From assembly GCA_902784065.1 (NCBI GenBank), contig CACZTJ010000010.1:1-32172 (forward strand): 32,172 nt of DNA. Reading direction: 5' to 3'. Below, piece by piece: positions 19,167-25,709 of the stretch. The stretch's first letter is position 1, and the number at the start of each line of letters is the position of its first letter. The position numbers and the translations under genes were made by a program. The notes beneath the pieces were generated by a model. The model was given only the letters and a program-made list of their open reading frames with translations, was not told the origin of the DNA and ran no database searches. Origin of the DNA: an uncultured Prevotellaceae bacterium. GTDB taxonomy: Bacteria; Bacteroidota; Bacteroidia; Bacteroidales; Bacteroidaceae.

Positions 19167-20698
19167 TATTCGCTTTCACTTTCGTTTTCTCCAGTCAATA
19201 TCTTCACGACATCCTCTGTGATCTGCTTAGCCACCTCAGCACCACCCGGATACCAGCCATATTCCTCGAAGTTGTCGGTGTGCGTGCCGTTAGGAACAAG
19301 ATACTTCTTCACGTTGGGATTCGTGGGATCAGGAATGGCTGCACCTGTCCAAGGATCATTCTCACCATAGACGAAGATCAGCTTCTTATTCGTGGTCTCC
19401 AGATTCTTCAGCAGCTCAACCTGCAGATCGATCGTCTTGGATTTCTTGGCTTCCTCCATGATATTCTTAAAGTATGCCTTATCTGAATCCGAGAGCAGCT
19501 TGCCTTCGAGGTACCAGGTATAGTCATCTGACATATTACCCTGATCGATGCCGATCTGGACTTGGAACGGATCCCTACGCCAAGCCAACGGGCCACGTGG
19601 ACCACGGGCTCCTAAGGTCTTACGGTAGATGCGAGCATCATCGTCGTCCAACATGAAGAACGTTACATAGTCCTCCGTCTTGGATTTCTCATTAGGGATA
19701 AACTTCTTCCAGGTGGCAATGTCGCCGTATGACTGTACCTTAAAGAGGTTATCCATAACTCCACCGAGTGTATAAAGGAACATAGAATCGGAAGGAACCT
19801 TAGTACTATTCCTCTGTTCATATTTCGTGATATAGGCAGCAGTGGTAGCTTCGGCAATCTCCTGATCGTTCACCAGCTTCTCGTAAGCCTTCTTCAGGTC
19901 GGCCTGCACATCTTTCGACGATTCAGTGAGCATATATGTACCCACACGGAGATCCCATTCCTGTGGGGTGATTGGAGCCACGAAAGGCACATACACGTCG
20001 ATATCGTTCCAGCCATACATCTCATCGTAGAAGGCATACTGTGCTGTGGTCACACCATTCTTACTGACACCTGTGCTGAGCCATTTGCCATCACCGGTAA
20101 ACAGGGCCTTCTTCAGGTCGGTCACGATGGCATGCAGGTCTTGCGACTGCTGCCAGGCAGAGAGGTAGTTGAAGCGATCATTGTCGCCCTGAGGCAGTGA
20201 GAAGCCGTGATAGCGATACTCCACCTGCACACAGTTCAGGTCGAAGCCCTTGGCACCATAATCTGTTGAGAGTGCCCAGAGGAAATGTGGCGCTCTGATA
20301 CTGTCCATGCGATTGTGGTTTTTATCCCAATCTCCAACAAGCGAATAGCCCTGGGTGTGGAGGATGGTGTGAGCATCCTTAGCAACAAAGCTGACCACCA
20401 CCTGCTGCTTGAAGGTACCCTTGGAAGGATCGCTATGATCCACCGGTTGGATGTAGTTGAAATAGTAGGCCTGACCGATATTTACGCTTATAAACGGTTT
20501 CAAGTCTACTACGTTCTCGATGCTCTCCAGGGCTGCAACAACGGCGGAGTCGCCCTCATTGCCTTCCATTTCCCAGAAATCATCAACCAAATTTTTATTG
20601 TACTCACGCTCAATGGGATTTTCTACAACGCCGCACGCCGTTGTCAGGAGGCCGCAGGTAAGGATGGCGACCAGCATCCGAAAATTAAGTTTCTTCAT
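19166..20698 (-). CDS. Peptidase S37 (PS-10 type tripeptidyl aminopeptidase-like) lipoprotein
   Basis: A 510-residue secreted serine peptidase candidate with an alpha/beta hydrolase fold. Lipoprotein signal with lipobox LTTAC (Cys22). Landmarks: YYFNYIQPVDHSDPSKGTF, EYRYHGFSLPQ, the nucleophile elbow TGVSKNGVT with Ser212, and near the C terminus FVYGENDPWTGAA (Asp) and VPNGTHTDNF (His), completing a triad. This matches the S37 (PS-10) family first described in Streptomyces and common in gut Bacteroidetes; it would take tripeptides off exported substrates at the cell surface. It stands alone with its own consensus promoter and shares a terminator with trmD. Confidence 0.85.
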   Translation of the reverse strand: MKKLNFRMLVAILTCGLLTTACGVVENPIEREYNKNLVDDFWEMEGNEGDSAVVAALESIENVVDLKPFISVNIGQAYYFNYIQPVDHSDPSKGTFKQQVVVSFVAKDAHTILHTQGYSLVGDWDKNHNRMDSIRAPHFLWALSTDYGAKGFDLNCVQVEYRYHGFSLPQGDNDRFNYLSAWQQSQDLHAIVTDLKKALFTGDGKWLSTGVSKNGVTTAQYAFYDEMYGWNDIDVYVPFVAPITPQEWDLRVGTYMLTESSKDVQADLKKAYEKLVNDQEIAEATTAAYITKYEQRNSTKVPSDSMFLYTLGGVMDNLFKVQSYGDIATWKKFIPNEKSKTEDYVTFFMLDDDDARIYRKTLGARGPRGPLAWRRDPFQVQIGIDQGNMSDDYTWYLEGKLLSDSDKAYFKNIMEEAKKSKTIDLQVELLKNLETTNKKLIFVYGENDPWTGAAIPDPTNPNVKKYLVPNGTHTDNFEEYGWYPGGAEVAKQITEDVVKILTGENESESE

Positions 20699-20763
20699 AA
20701 ATAAGTAGTTTTAAAAAAATAATTTCGTTTAGGTATATAACTAATTAGATTGTTTCTAATTTG

Positions 20764-20794
20764 CAAAGATAGTGTTTGTTTTGTTAACATCCAA
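20764..20794 (-). promoter_or_regulatory. Promoter of the S37 peptidase gene
   Basis: Minus strand: TTG (20794-20792), 20 bp, TATCTTTG (20771-20764). Leader to ATG 20698 of about 60 nt. A full match to the Bacteroidetes consensus. Confidence 0.8.
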
Positions 20795-20865
20795 GCAAAA
20801 ATGCAAAAATATGAGTTGACCTGTATCAAAATATAAGCTGTTATCGTGCACAATGTGGAAAAATG

Positions 20866-20897
20866 TTTGTGAGATCGGTTGAAATGTGCTACCTTTG
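20866..20897 (+). promoter_or_regulatory. Promoter of the 30-codon gene
   Basis: TTTG (20866-20869), 20 bp, TACCTTTG (20890-20897). The start of transcription would be near 20902, giving a leader of about 70 nt for the small gene at 20975. Confidence 0.75.
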
Positions 20898-20908
20898 CAC
20901 CAGCAAAA

Positions 20909-20935
20909 GGTAATAAGATAATAAGGTAATAAGAT
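20909..20935. repeat. Tandem octamer-like repeat in the leader of the small gene
   Basis: The 11-mer GGTAATAAGAT occurs at 20909-20919 and 20925-20935 with AATAA between. Read on the minus strand this is a run of octamers ATCTTATT, ACCTTATT, ATCTTATT, related to the octamers found upstream of four promoters elsewhere in the window. No -7 box follows it on that strand. Confidence 0.6.
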
Positions 20936-20974
20936 TGTTTAAAGGATAATTTAAAAGGATAAAGGAGATTGATT

Positions 20975-21067
20975 ATGATTACTTTAATGGAAATGAGCGC
21001 AATGCTCGTAGCTGGTACCGTGTTCAGCGCTTGGCTGGCAAAACACGACAATCTGGAGGTTCGCTAA
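20975..21067 (+). CDS. Small 30-residue protein with promoter and Shine-Dalgarno site
   Basis: Reads MITLMEMSAMLVAGT then VFSAWLAKHDNLEVR, then TAA. Residues about 3-22 form a hydrophobic, Met/Ala-rich helix, long enough for a membrane segment, followed by a charged tail. Evidence that it is a real gene: a full consensus promoter (TTTG, 20 bp, TACCTTTG) 78 bp upstream, and AAAGGAG at 20961-20967, 7 nt before the ATG, a strong ribosome site that is unusual in this phylum. A short hairpin followed by T9 overlaps the stop codon. I do not recognise the protein. It could be a small membrane modulator or a leader peptide, but there is no gene just downstream on that strand to regulate. Confidence 0.6.
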   Translation: MITLMEMSAMLVAGTVFSAWLAKHDNLEVR

Positions 21068-21083
21068 CCTTCAGTTTTTTTTT
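21057..21083 (+). terminator. Candidate terminator of the small gene
   Basis: Short stem AGGTT (21057-21061) with AACCT (21066-21070), loop CGCT, then TCAG and a run of nine T. The stem is weak, but the T-tract is good. Confidence 0.5.
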
Positions 21084-21097
21084 AATAAAAATCCCCT

Positions 21098-21157
21098 TGT
21101 CATTTCGAGCGTAGTCGAGAAATCTCCTGAGACCTCTCGACTGCGCTCGAGGTGACA
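21098..21157. repeat. Palindromic dispersed repeat, copy 1 (complete)
   Basis: Arms 21098-21126 and 21129-21157 (29 nt each) are separated by 2 bp. 24 of 29 positions pair and all five differences are transitions. Tips read TGTCA and TGACA. The core CGAGCGnAGTCGAG and the arm ending CTCGAGGTGACA recur in copies 2 and 3. It resembles MITE- or REP-like palindromes that I recall from intergenic DNA of Bacteroidetes. It carries no gene. The flanking DNA to 21255 holds nothing else I recognise. Confidence 0.85.
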
Positions 21158-21255
21158 TTGATGCGTTTTTACGACACGATCAAACTTCTCCCCCCTACTC
21201 TGTCGCGAATTGGTTATCCTGTCGCATCTACTTCAAACAAAAATCTATTTATTTC

Positions 21256-21286
21256 TTGGAATCGCCTCTTTTTCATCATACCTTTG
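21256..21286 (+). promoter_or_regulatory. Promoter of the 66-residue peptide gene
   Basis: TTG (21256-21258), 20 bp, TACCTTTG (21279-21286). The leader to ATG 21359 is about 67 nt and A-rich. Confidence 0.75.
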
Positions 21287-21358
21287 CAATGTCGAAAGGA
21301 AACAACGACAACAGAGACAAGAAAAGAAAATAAGTATAACAATTAAAATATTAAGGTT

Positions 21359-21559
21359 ATGATTAAGAAGGTTTTATTGATAGAGACGACACTGGTAAGT
21401 GCATTTATCGCAGCATTTTTTTCTATCGCTTCAATGTCAAAGAGTAATCAGGACACCTTAGCTAGTAACGACATTCAGACGAGCGTTCAGAGCGCTTCAC
21501 ACGCTTCAACCTCGACTCATAGCATATACAAATTAGGCGGTGTTTATCCCCAGCCTTAA
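21359..21559 (+). CDS. Small exported peptide precursor of unknown function
   Basis: 66 residues. The N terminus is basic (MIKK), followed by a hydrophobic segment (about 5-26, VLLIETTLVSAFIAAFF), a Ser/Gln/Thr-rich hydrophilic stretch (about 30-55) and a short C-terminal end IYKLGGVYPQP. No cysteine. A consensus promoter and a terminator frame it as a single-gene transcript. The layout (short signal, then a polar propeptide of about 35 residues) recalls NVEALA-type small secreted proteins of Bacteroidetes, but the defining NVEALA string is absent, so the link is weak. The GG before VYPQP could be a processing site; that is speculation. It lies between two palindromic repeats. Confidence 0.6.
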   Translation: MIKKVLLIETTLVSAFIAAFFSIASMSKSNQDTLASNDIQTSVQSASHASTSTHSIYKLGGVYPQP

Positions 21560-21579
21560 TATTTCTAATATCATTAAGA

Positions 21580-21608
21580 AGGAGAGTCAAAAGCTCTCCT
21601 ATTTTTTT
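21580..21608 (+). terminator. Terminator of the 66-residue peptide gene
   Basis: Stem AGGAGAG (21580-21586) with CTCTCCT (21594-21600), loop TCAAAAG, then ATTTTTTT. It lies 20 bp after the stop codon. Confidence 0.88.
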
Positions 21609-21841
21609 GTTATTCTTTCAATTTATATGAAAAAAGTATGATAAAAGTTGGATGAATTCAAATATATGTATTACTTCTGCATCGTAGTAAAACGCTACAA
21701 TATTTGCGGCTAAGCCAAAGAGATATTTTTTGTAGGCCTACCAGAAAAAACTCTTCAGCCAGACCACAAAATATAGGATCAAAGAAATGGTTTTAAGAAA
21801 GAGGAAAAACATTTACACCATTAAAAATAGAAAAAAACATT

Positions 21842-21922
21842 ATGGCTTTAAAAGTAAAGGCAGTAGAAAGACTACTGAAGTTTAACAAGGAAGATGTGGG
21901 CAAATATCGCTATGTGTTATAA
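21842..21922 (+). pseudogene. Truncated HU/IHF-like DNA-binding protein remnant
   Basis: 26 codons: MALKVKAVERLLKFNK then EDVGKYRYVL and TAA. This matches the conserved N terminus of the long (about 150-residue) HU-family proteins of Bacteroidales, which as I recall begin M-A-x-K-V-K-A-V-E-R and have K-Y-R-Y-V-M-Q at this point. The frame stops where the family continues with QPELY, and no downstream HU sequence is visible. Palindromic repeat copy 2 starts 27 bp later, so the rest was probably lost by insertion or deletion there. An A-rich leader precedes it. Whether the 26-residue peptide is made is unknown. Confidence 0.75.
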
Positions 21923-21949
21923 ACCTCATGCGAGGCTACCCTACCTCAT

Positions 21950-22017
21950 TGTCATCTCGACTAAGCAAAGCGCATGGAGAGATCTCGTGAGACCTCTCGA
22001 CTCCGCTCGAGGTGACA
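21950..22017. repeat. Palindromic dispersed repeat, copy 2 (left arm degenerate)
   Basis: The right arm (21989-22017) differs from the right arm of copy 1 at a single base (28 of 29 identical) and has the same orientation. The left arm (21950-21986) keeps its ends (TGTCAtCTCGA, GAGAgATCTC) but its middle is replaced by unrelated, longer sequence, so the palindrome is partly decayed. Confidence 0.82.
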
Positions 22018-22083
22018 TGACTACGCATTCCTGCTAAAACGCCCGCTCGAACACTGGTCGCTTGCAAGGCAAGAACCCGTACC

Positions 22084-22096
22084 CTTTCGAGGTGAC
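22084..22096. repeat. Half copy of the palindromic repeat (copy 3 fragment)
   Basis: CTTTCGAGGTGAC continues into A, matching the outer end of the repeat's right arm (CTCGAGGTGACA) with one or two differences. The 60 bp between it and copy 2 show only scattered similarity (GCTCGA at 22025-22030). Confidence 0.5.
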
Positions 22097-22107
22097 AGGG
22101 AAAAGAA

Positions 22108-22131
22108 AATCCCCGCCGGTGGGCGGGGATT
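22108..22131 (-). terminator. Terminator of the trpS-GlsB transcript
   Basis: 10-bp stem AATCCCCGCC (22108-22117) with GGCGGGGATT (22122-22131), 4-nt loop; on the minus strand it runs into TTTTCTTTTCCC. Nearly the same hairpin closes trmD at 19135. Confidence 0.9.
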
Positions 22132-22135
22132 ATTT

Positions 22136-22375
22136 CTATTTCTTGATAAGCGAAGCGATCCAGAGGATGGCTACTGCACCGACAATGGCGGTACCTAATT
22201 GACCTAAGACGCCTCCCCACTCTATGCCCAGCTGATCAAACAACCAGCCACCGAGGACACCTCCAAACAAACCCAGCACCAGATTCATAATGAATCCCAT
22301 GCCACCACCTTTCATCAACTTGCCAGCACAGAAACCTGCCAGACATCCAATAATAATTGATCCAATAATTCCCAT
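22136..22375 (-). CDS. GlsB/YeaQ/YmgE family membrane protein
   Basis: 79 residues, almost wholly hydrophobic, with three glycine-rich membrane segments: about 2-20 (IIGSIIIGCLAGFCAGKLM), 26-46 (GFIMNLVLGLFGGVLGGWLF) and 55-76. The GxxxG-rich pattern with AGKLMKGGGMGF is the signature of the transglycosylase-associated (Transgly_assoc) family, linked to stress responses in E. coli and Gram-positives; no enzymatic activity is implied. It starts 16 bp after the trpS stop, so it is the last gene of that transcript, and a terminator follows 5 bp after its stop. Confidence 0.92.
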   Translation of the reverse strand: MGIIGSIIIGCLAGFCAGKLMKGGGMGFIMNLVLGLFGGVLGGWLFDQLGIEWGGVLGQLGTAIVGAVAILWIASLIKK

Positions 22376-22391
22376 AATGATTCCTTATATT

Positions 22392-23483
22392 TTATTTAAT
22401 TTTGGCGAAGCGCTCAGCTTGCTGGCGGATGAGCTCGGCATCGTTGAAGTAGTCGATCTGCATAGCCTTGCGCACCTCATCCATCGTCTGGGCACCTACC
22501 TCGCGCGCCTGCGCAGTACCTTTCTTTAGGATGTTGTAGATCTCGGGGATATCCTTCTCGAACTCGGCACGACGGAGGCGCATGGGCTCGAGGAACTTAT
22601 TGAGCACCTGGTTGAGGAACTTCTTGCACTTCATGTCACCCAGACCGCCACGACGGTAGTGATCCTTCAGCTCGTCGAGGTTCTGATACTCGGGCCAGAA
22701 CTCCTTGAAGTCGTCGTCGCAGGAGAAGGCATCGAGATAGGTGAACACGGCATTGCCCTCTACATGACCGGGATCGTTGAGGTTGATATGCTCGGGGTCG
22801 GTGTACATCGAACGTACCTTCTGCCATACCTCGTCGGCTGAATCGGAGAGGTAGATGCAGTTGCCGAGCGACTTCGACATCTTCTCCTTACCATCGGTGC
22901 CTGGCAGGCGGCGCGCCGTGAGGTTCTCGGGCAGGAGGATGTTGGGCTCTACGAGCACGGGGGCGTAGATTTGATTGAAGCGGCGTGCCAGCTCACGGGT
23001 GACCTCAAGCATCGGCTCCTGATCCTCTCCGGCGGGAACGGTGGTTGCCTTGAAGAGGGTGATGTCGGCTGCCTGTGACACAGGATAGCAGAAGAAGCCG
23101 AGGGGGATGTTGGCCTCGAAGTTACGCATCTTGATCTCGGTCTTCACCGTGGGGTTACGCTGCACACGGCTCACCGTGATGAGGTTCATCAGATAGGTGG
23201 TGAGCTCTGCGAGCTCAGGTATCTGGCTCTGGATGAAGAGCACGCACTTCTCCGGATCGAGACCTGCTGCGAGATAGTCGAGCGCCACCTCGATGATGTT
23301 CTGACGAATCTTCTCGGGGTTGTCGGCATTATCGGTGAGGGCCTGTACATCGGCCATGAACACGAACATACGATCGTAATCGCCTGCATTCTGAAGCTGG
23401 ACACGGCGGCGCAGGGAACCTACATAGTGTCCGAGATGAAGTTTGCCGGTGGGGCGATCACCAGTCAAAATTACTTTTCCCAT
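22392..23483 (-). CDS. trpS: Tryptophanyl-tRNA synthetase
   Basis: Class I synthetase for tRNA-Trp, 363 residues. Motifs: [18 protein letters not shown] (7-24, contains the HIGH-type HLGH), a glutamine/aspartate-containing tryptophan pocket ([10 protein letters not shown]), [18 protein letters not shown] (138-155) and KMSKS (201-205). It is about 30 residues longer than the B. subtilis enzyme, which I believe is normal in this phylum. The ATG at 23483 lies 30 bp after the upstream lipoprotein stop. No T-box or tryptophan-rich leader is seen upstream. Confidence 0.97.
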   Translation of the reverse strand: MGKVILTGDRPTGKLHLGHYVGSLRRRVQLQNAGDYDRMFVFMADVQALTDNADNPEKIRQNIIEVALDYLAAGLDPEKCVLFIQSQIPELAELTTYLMNLITVSRVQRNPTVKTEIKMRNFEANIPLGFFCYPVSQAADITLFKATTVPAGEDQEPMLEVTRELARRFNQIYAPVLVEPNILLPENLTARRLPGTDGKEKMSKSLGNCIYLSDSADEVWQKVRSMYTDPEHINLNDPGHVEGNAVFTYLDAFSCDDDFKEFWPEYQNLDELKDHYRRGGLGDMKCKKFLNQVLNKFLEPMRLRRAEFEKDIPEIYNILKKGTAQAREVGAQTMDEVRKAMQIDYFNDAELIRQQAERFAKIK

Positions 23484-23513
23484 TGTATTGTTATGTCTAT
23501 TATTATTGCTTGA

Positions 23514-24074
23514 TTATTTGGTCCTGGTCAGTGTCGATTGGTAGGTATCATCCTCCAAAATACCAACCAGCTGATTGCCATCAGGGCTTATCACCAGTGA
23601 ATCTCTATATTTGTCGTATTTCAGGATAACATAACCGTTGTAAACCTGATAGGTGCCTTCATAACGCAGGTCGCTGTTATCGACTTCTGACTCGGTTTTC
23701 AGTCTCAGCGCCATGTGCTGATTATCCCTGAACGTGAGAACACAAGACACCTTCACATACTGAACCAAACTGTCAATCGAGTGGCGCATTTCATTGTAAC
23801 CTTCATCGAAGGTCACTTGCAGCTGACTGTCAATTTCTGCCAGTTCTTCTTCGGTCAACTTACGCTGAACTTCTTCTTCTGCCTGAGCTATAGTTGTCTG
23901 GCGAAGACTGTCGCACATATCATCCAGTTGGTGTTTTGCATCCACCAACATGTTATCTGCTCCATCGGCAATCAGGTTGGGATTCGAAAATTCACTACCT
24001 GCCAAATTAAGTTTCTTATCACACGAAACCAAGAATGCTACCAAAGCAATTGCCACAAATAATAACTTCTTCAT
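23514..24074 (-). CDS. Lipoprotein of unknown function
   Basis: 186 residues from ATG 24074: signal MKKLLFVAIALVAFLVSC with Cys18. Residues about 40-115 are helical and charged, with many Gln and Glu (QTTIAQAEEEVQRKLTEEELAEIDSQ split by short turns), probably a coiled coil. Residues about 120-186 are beta-rich (VLTFRDNQHMALRLK, YEGTYQVYNGYVILKYD, GNQLVGILEDDTY), a lipocalin-like or calycin-like strand pattern often seen in Bacteroidetes lipoproteins. No named family recognised. A frame extending to 24101 begins with TTG inside the -7 box and is rejected. It leads the transcript with trpS and the GlsB-like gene. Confidence 0.78.
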   Translation of the reverse strand: MKKLLFVAIALVAFLVSCDKKLNLAGSEFSNPNLIADGADNMLVDAKHQLDDMCDSLRQTTIAQAEEEVQRKLTEEELAEIDSQLQVTFDEGYNEMRHSIDSLVQYVKVSCVLTFRDNQHMALRLKTESEVDNSDLRYEGTYQVYNGYVILKYDKYRDSLVISPDGNQLVGILEDDTYQSTLTRTK

Positions 24075-24098
24075 ATTCTTTTTCTTTAAAAAACGGTG

Positions 24099-24137
24099 CA
24101 AAGTTACAATAATAAATTAAGAATAAGGTATTAAGAA
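24099..24137 (-). promoter_or_regulatory. Promoter of the lipoprotein-trpS-GlsB unit, with octamer-like repeats
   Basis: Minus strand: TAACTTTG (24106-24099) preceded, after 15 bp, by ACCTTATT (24129-24122) and TTCTTAAT (24137-24130). These resemble the tandem octamers of the four promoters at 11.8 and 14.4 kb but with 15 bp instead of 14. No standard -33 TTG at the right distance. Confidence 0.55.
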
Positions 24138-24212
24138 TTAAGAAAAATACCTAAAATGAGTTTTTATAGCAATTTTTTGCAAAAAAGGTGATGCAAATTA
24201 AATAATAATGTG

Positions 24213-24220
24213 TATCTTTG
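24213..24220 (+). promoter_or_regulatory. Promoter of the two-peptidase unit, -7 box TATCTTTG
   Basis: TATCTTTG followed by CA, 35 bp before ATG 24256. Upstream sequence is AT-rich and shows no -33 TTG at 19-21 bp. Confidence 0.6.
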
Positions 24221-24255
24221 CAGAGTTTTATCGAAAAAAAAACGAATAACTTAAA

Positions 24256-25689
24256 ATGTTTAAGAAAGAAACCTATATCAAACGTCGTTCTGACCTGAAA
24301 AAACTCGTAGGCAACGGCGTTATCATTCTCTTTGGCAACAATGAGTCGCCAGCTAACTATCCTGCCAACACATACGCGCCGATGCGTCAGGACTCGTCGT
24401 TTCTCTATTACTTCGGGCAGCATCGCGACGGACTGGTGGGTGTGATCGACATCGACAACGACACGGAGATGCTCTTCGGTGATGACATCGACGTGGAGGA
24501 TATCGTATGGATGGGCTATACCCCGTCGGTGTCCGACCTCGCCGCAGAGGTTGGCGTGGCCAAGACCGCCCCGATGAAGGAGCTGGCTTCCTACATCAAG
24601 CCGCTGACATCACGCATCCACTTCCTCCCCCCCTATCGCTTCGACATCCAGATCCAGATCATGGACCTGCTGGGCATCCACCCCTCGAAGCAGAAGGAGG
24701 CTGCCTCGATCGACCTGATCAAGGCGGTGGTGAAGATGCGTTCCACCAAGAGCGAGGAGGAGATTGCCTGTATCGATGCTGCCTGCGGCGTGGGCTATGT
24801 GATGCATAGCACCGCACAGATGCTGATCAGGCCAGGTATGCCGGAGCGGTATATTGCCGGAGAGGTGGATGGCGTAGCCCGCAGTATGTCGCAAGGCAAC
24901 GGTTTCCCCACCATCTTCACGCAGCATGGTGAGATCATGCACGGCATTCCCTCTGACGCGAAGTTGGAGGAAGGCCGACTGGTGATCTGCGATGCGGGCT
25001 GCGAACTCAACGACTACTGTTCGGACCACACGCGAACCATGCCTGTATCGGGCAAGTTCACCCAGCGCCAGCTGGAGCTCTACAAGATCGTGGAGGAGTG
25101 TCACGACTATGTGCTCGACGTGGCTAAGCCAGGTGTGAAATATATGGATGTGCACTTTGCCGTGTGCCGTAAGATGACGGAGCGCCTGAAGGAGATCGGC
25201 CTGATGAAGGGTGATATCGACGAGGCGGTGGCTGCTGGTGCCCACGCCATGTTCCTGCCTCACGGACTGGGACACATGATGGGTATGGACGTGCACGACA
25301 TGGAGGGCTTAGGCCAGATATACGTGGGCTTCGACGAGGAGACGCGTCCGAACCTGGAGCAGTTTGGCACGAACTGTCTGCGCATGGGCCGCAGGCTGGA
25401 GGAAGGCTTCGTCTTGACGGATGAGCCAGGCATCTACTTCATCCCTGCCCTGGTCGACGACTGGAAGGCGAAGGGGCACTGCAAGGAGTTCCTGAACTAC
25501 GAGATGCTGGAGACCTATAAGGACTTTGGCGGCATCCGTATCGAGGACGATATCCTGATTACGAAGGATGGCTGCCGATTCCTCGGCAAGAAGCGCATCC
25601 CCTACCATCCGGAGGACATCGAGGCATTATATGACATAGACATTGAAGAGCTTGGAGAGCTTGGAGACCTTGGAGACTTTGAAAATTAA
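24256..25689 (+). CDS. Xaa-Pro aminopeptidase (aminopeptidase P family, M24B)
   Basis: 477 residues; cleaves the N-terminal residue before proline from peptides, using two metal ions. N-terminal pita-bread precursor domain (about 1-160, with NYPANTYAPMRQDSSFLYYFG), then the catalytic domain: Asp246 and Asp257 in DAGCELNDYCSDHTRT, His in LPHGLGHMMGMDVHD, Glu in VLTDEPGIYF and Glu in GGIRIEDDIL. All five metal ligands are visible. No signal peptide, so cytoplasmic. The last residues are an acidic, repeated tail (EELGELGDLGDFEN) from a tandem 9-bp DNA repeat at 25648-25683. The C1B peptidase gene follows after 20 bp, suggesting co-transcription and joint peptide breakdown, though in different compartments. 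Confidence 0.94.
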   Translation: MFKKETYIKRRSDLKKLVGNGVIILFGNNESPANYPANTYAPMRQDSSFLYYFGQHRDGLVGVIDIDNDTEMLFGDDIDVEDIVWMGYTPSVSDLAAEVGVAKTAPMKELASYIKPLTSRIHFLPPYRFDIQIQIMDLLGIHPSKQKEAASIDLIKAVVKMRSTKSEEEIACIDAACGVGYVMHSTAQMLIRPGMPERYIAGEVDGVARSMSQGNGFPTIFTQHGEIMHGIPSDAKLEEGRLVICDAGCELNDYCSDHTRTMPVSGKFTQRQLELYKIVEECHDYVLDVAKPGVKYMDVHFAVCRKMTERLKEIGLMKGDIDEAVAAGAHAMFLPHGLGHMMGMDVHDMEGLGQIYVGFDEETRPNLEQFGTNCLRMGRRLEEGFVLTDEPGIYFIPALVDDWKAKGHCKEFLNYEMLETYKDFGGIRIEDDILITKDGCRFLGKKRIPYHPEDIEALYDIDIEELGELGDLGDFEN

Positions 25690-25709
25690 ACATTGATAAA
25701 TATTAGATT

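Larger units (their letters stand above)
21560..22135. other. AT-rich gene-poor stretch with HU remnant and repeats
   Basis: 576 bp without an intact gene. From left to right it holds the terminator of the peptide gene, about 230 bp of AT-rich DNA with a perfect 10-bp palindrome GTAGGCCTAC (21732-21741), the truncated HU-family reading frame, the second palindromic repeat, a half repeat, and the terminator of the GlsB-like gene. Base composition is much poorer in G and C than in the neighbouring genes, except in the repeats. Confidence 0.7.

Noticed and set aside
20695..21051. Minus-strand 118-residue open frame over the promoter region and the 30-codon gene
   Set aside because: It covers two promoters and AT-rich intergenic DNA, and its hydrophobic content is explained by base composition.
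21936..22220. Minus-strand 94-residue open frame across the palindromic repeats
   Set aside because: It is a translation of the repeat and part of the terminator, with no domain or promoter.
24126..24152. AGGTATT/AATACCT hairpin upstream of the lipoprotein-trpS promoter
   Set aside because: Only 7 bp with a 13-nt AT-rich loop and no U-tract; it is explained better by the octamer-like repeats at the same place.
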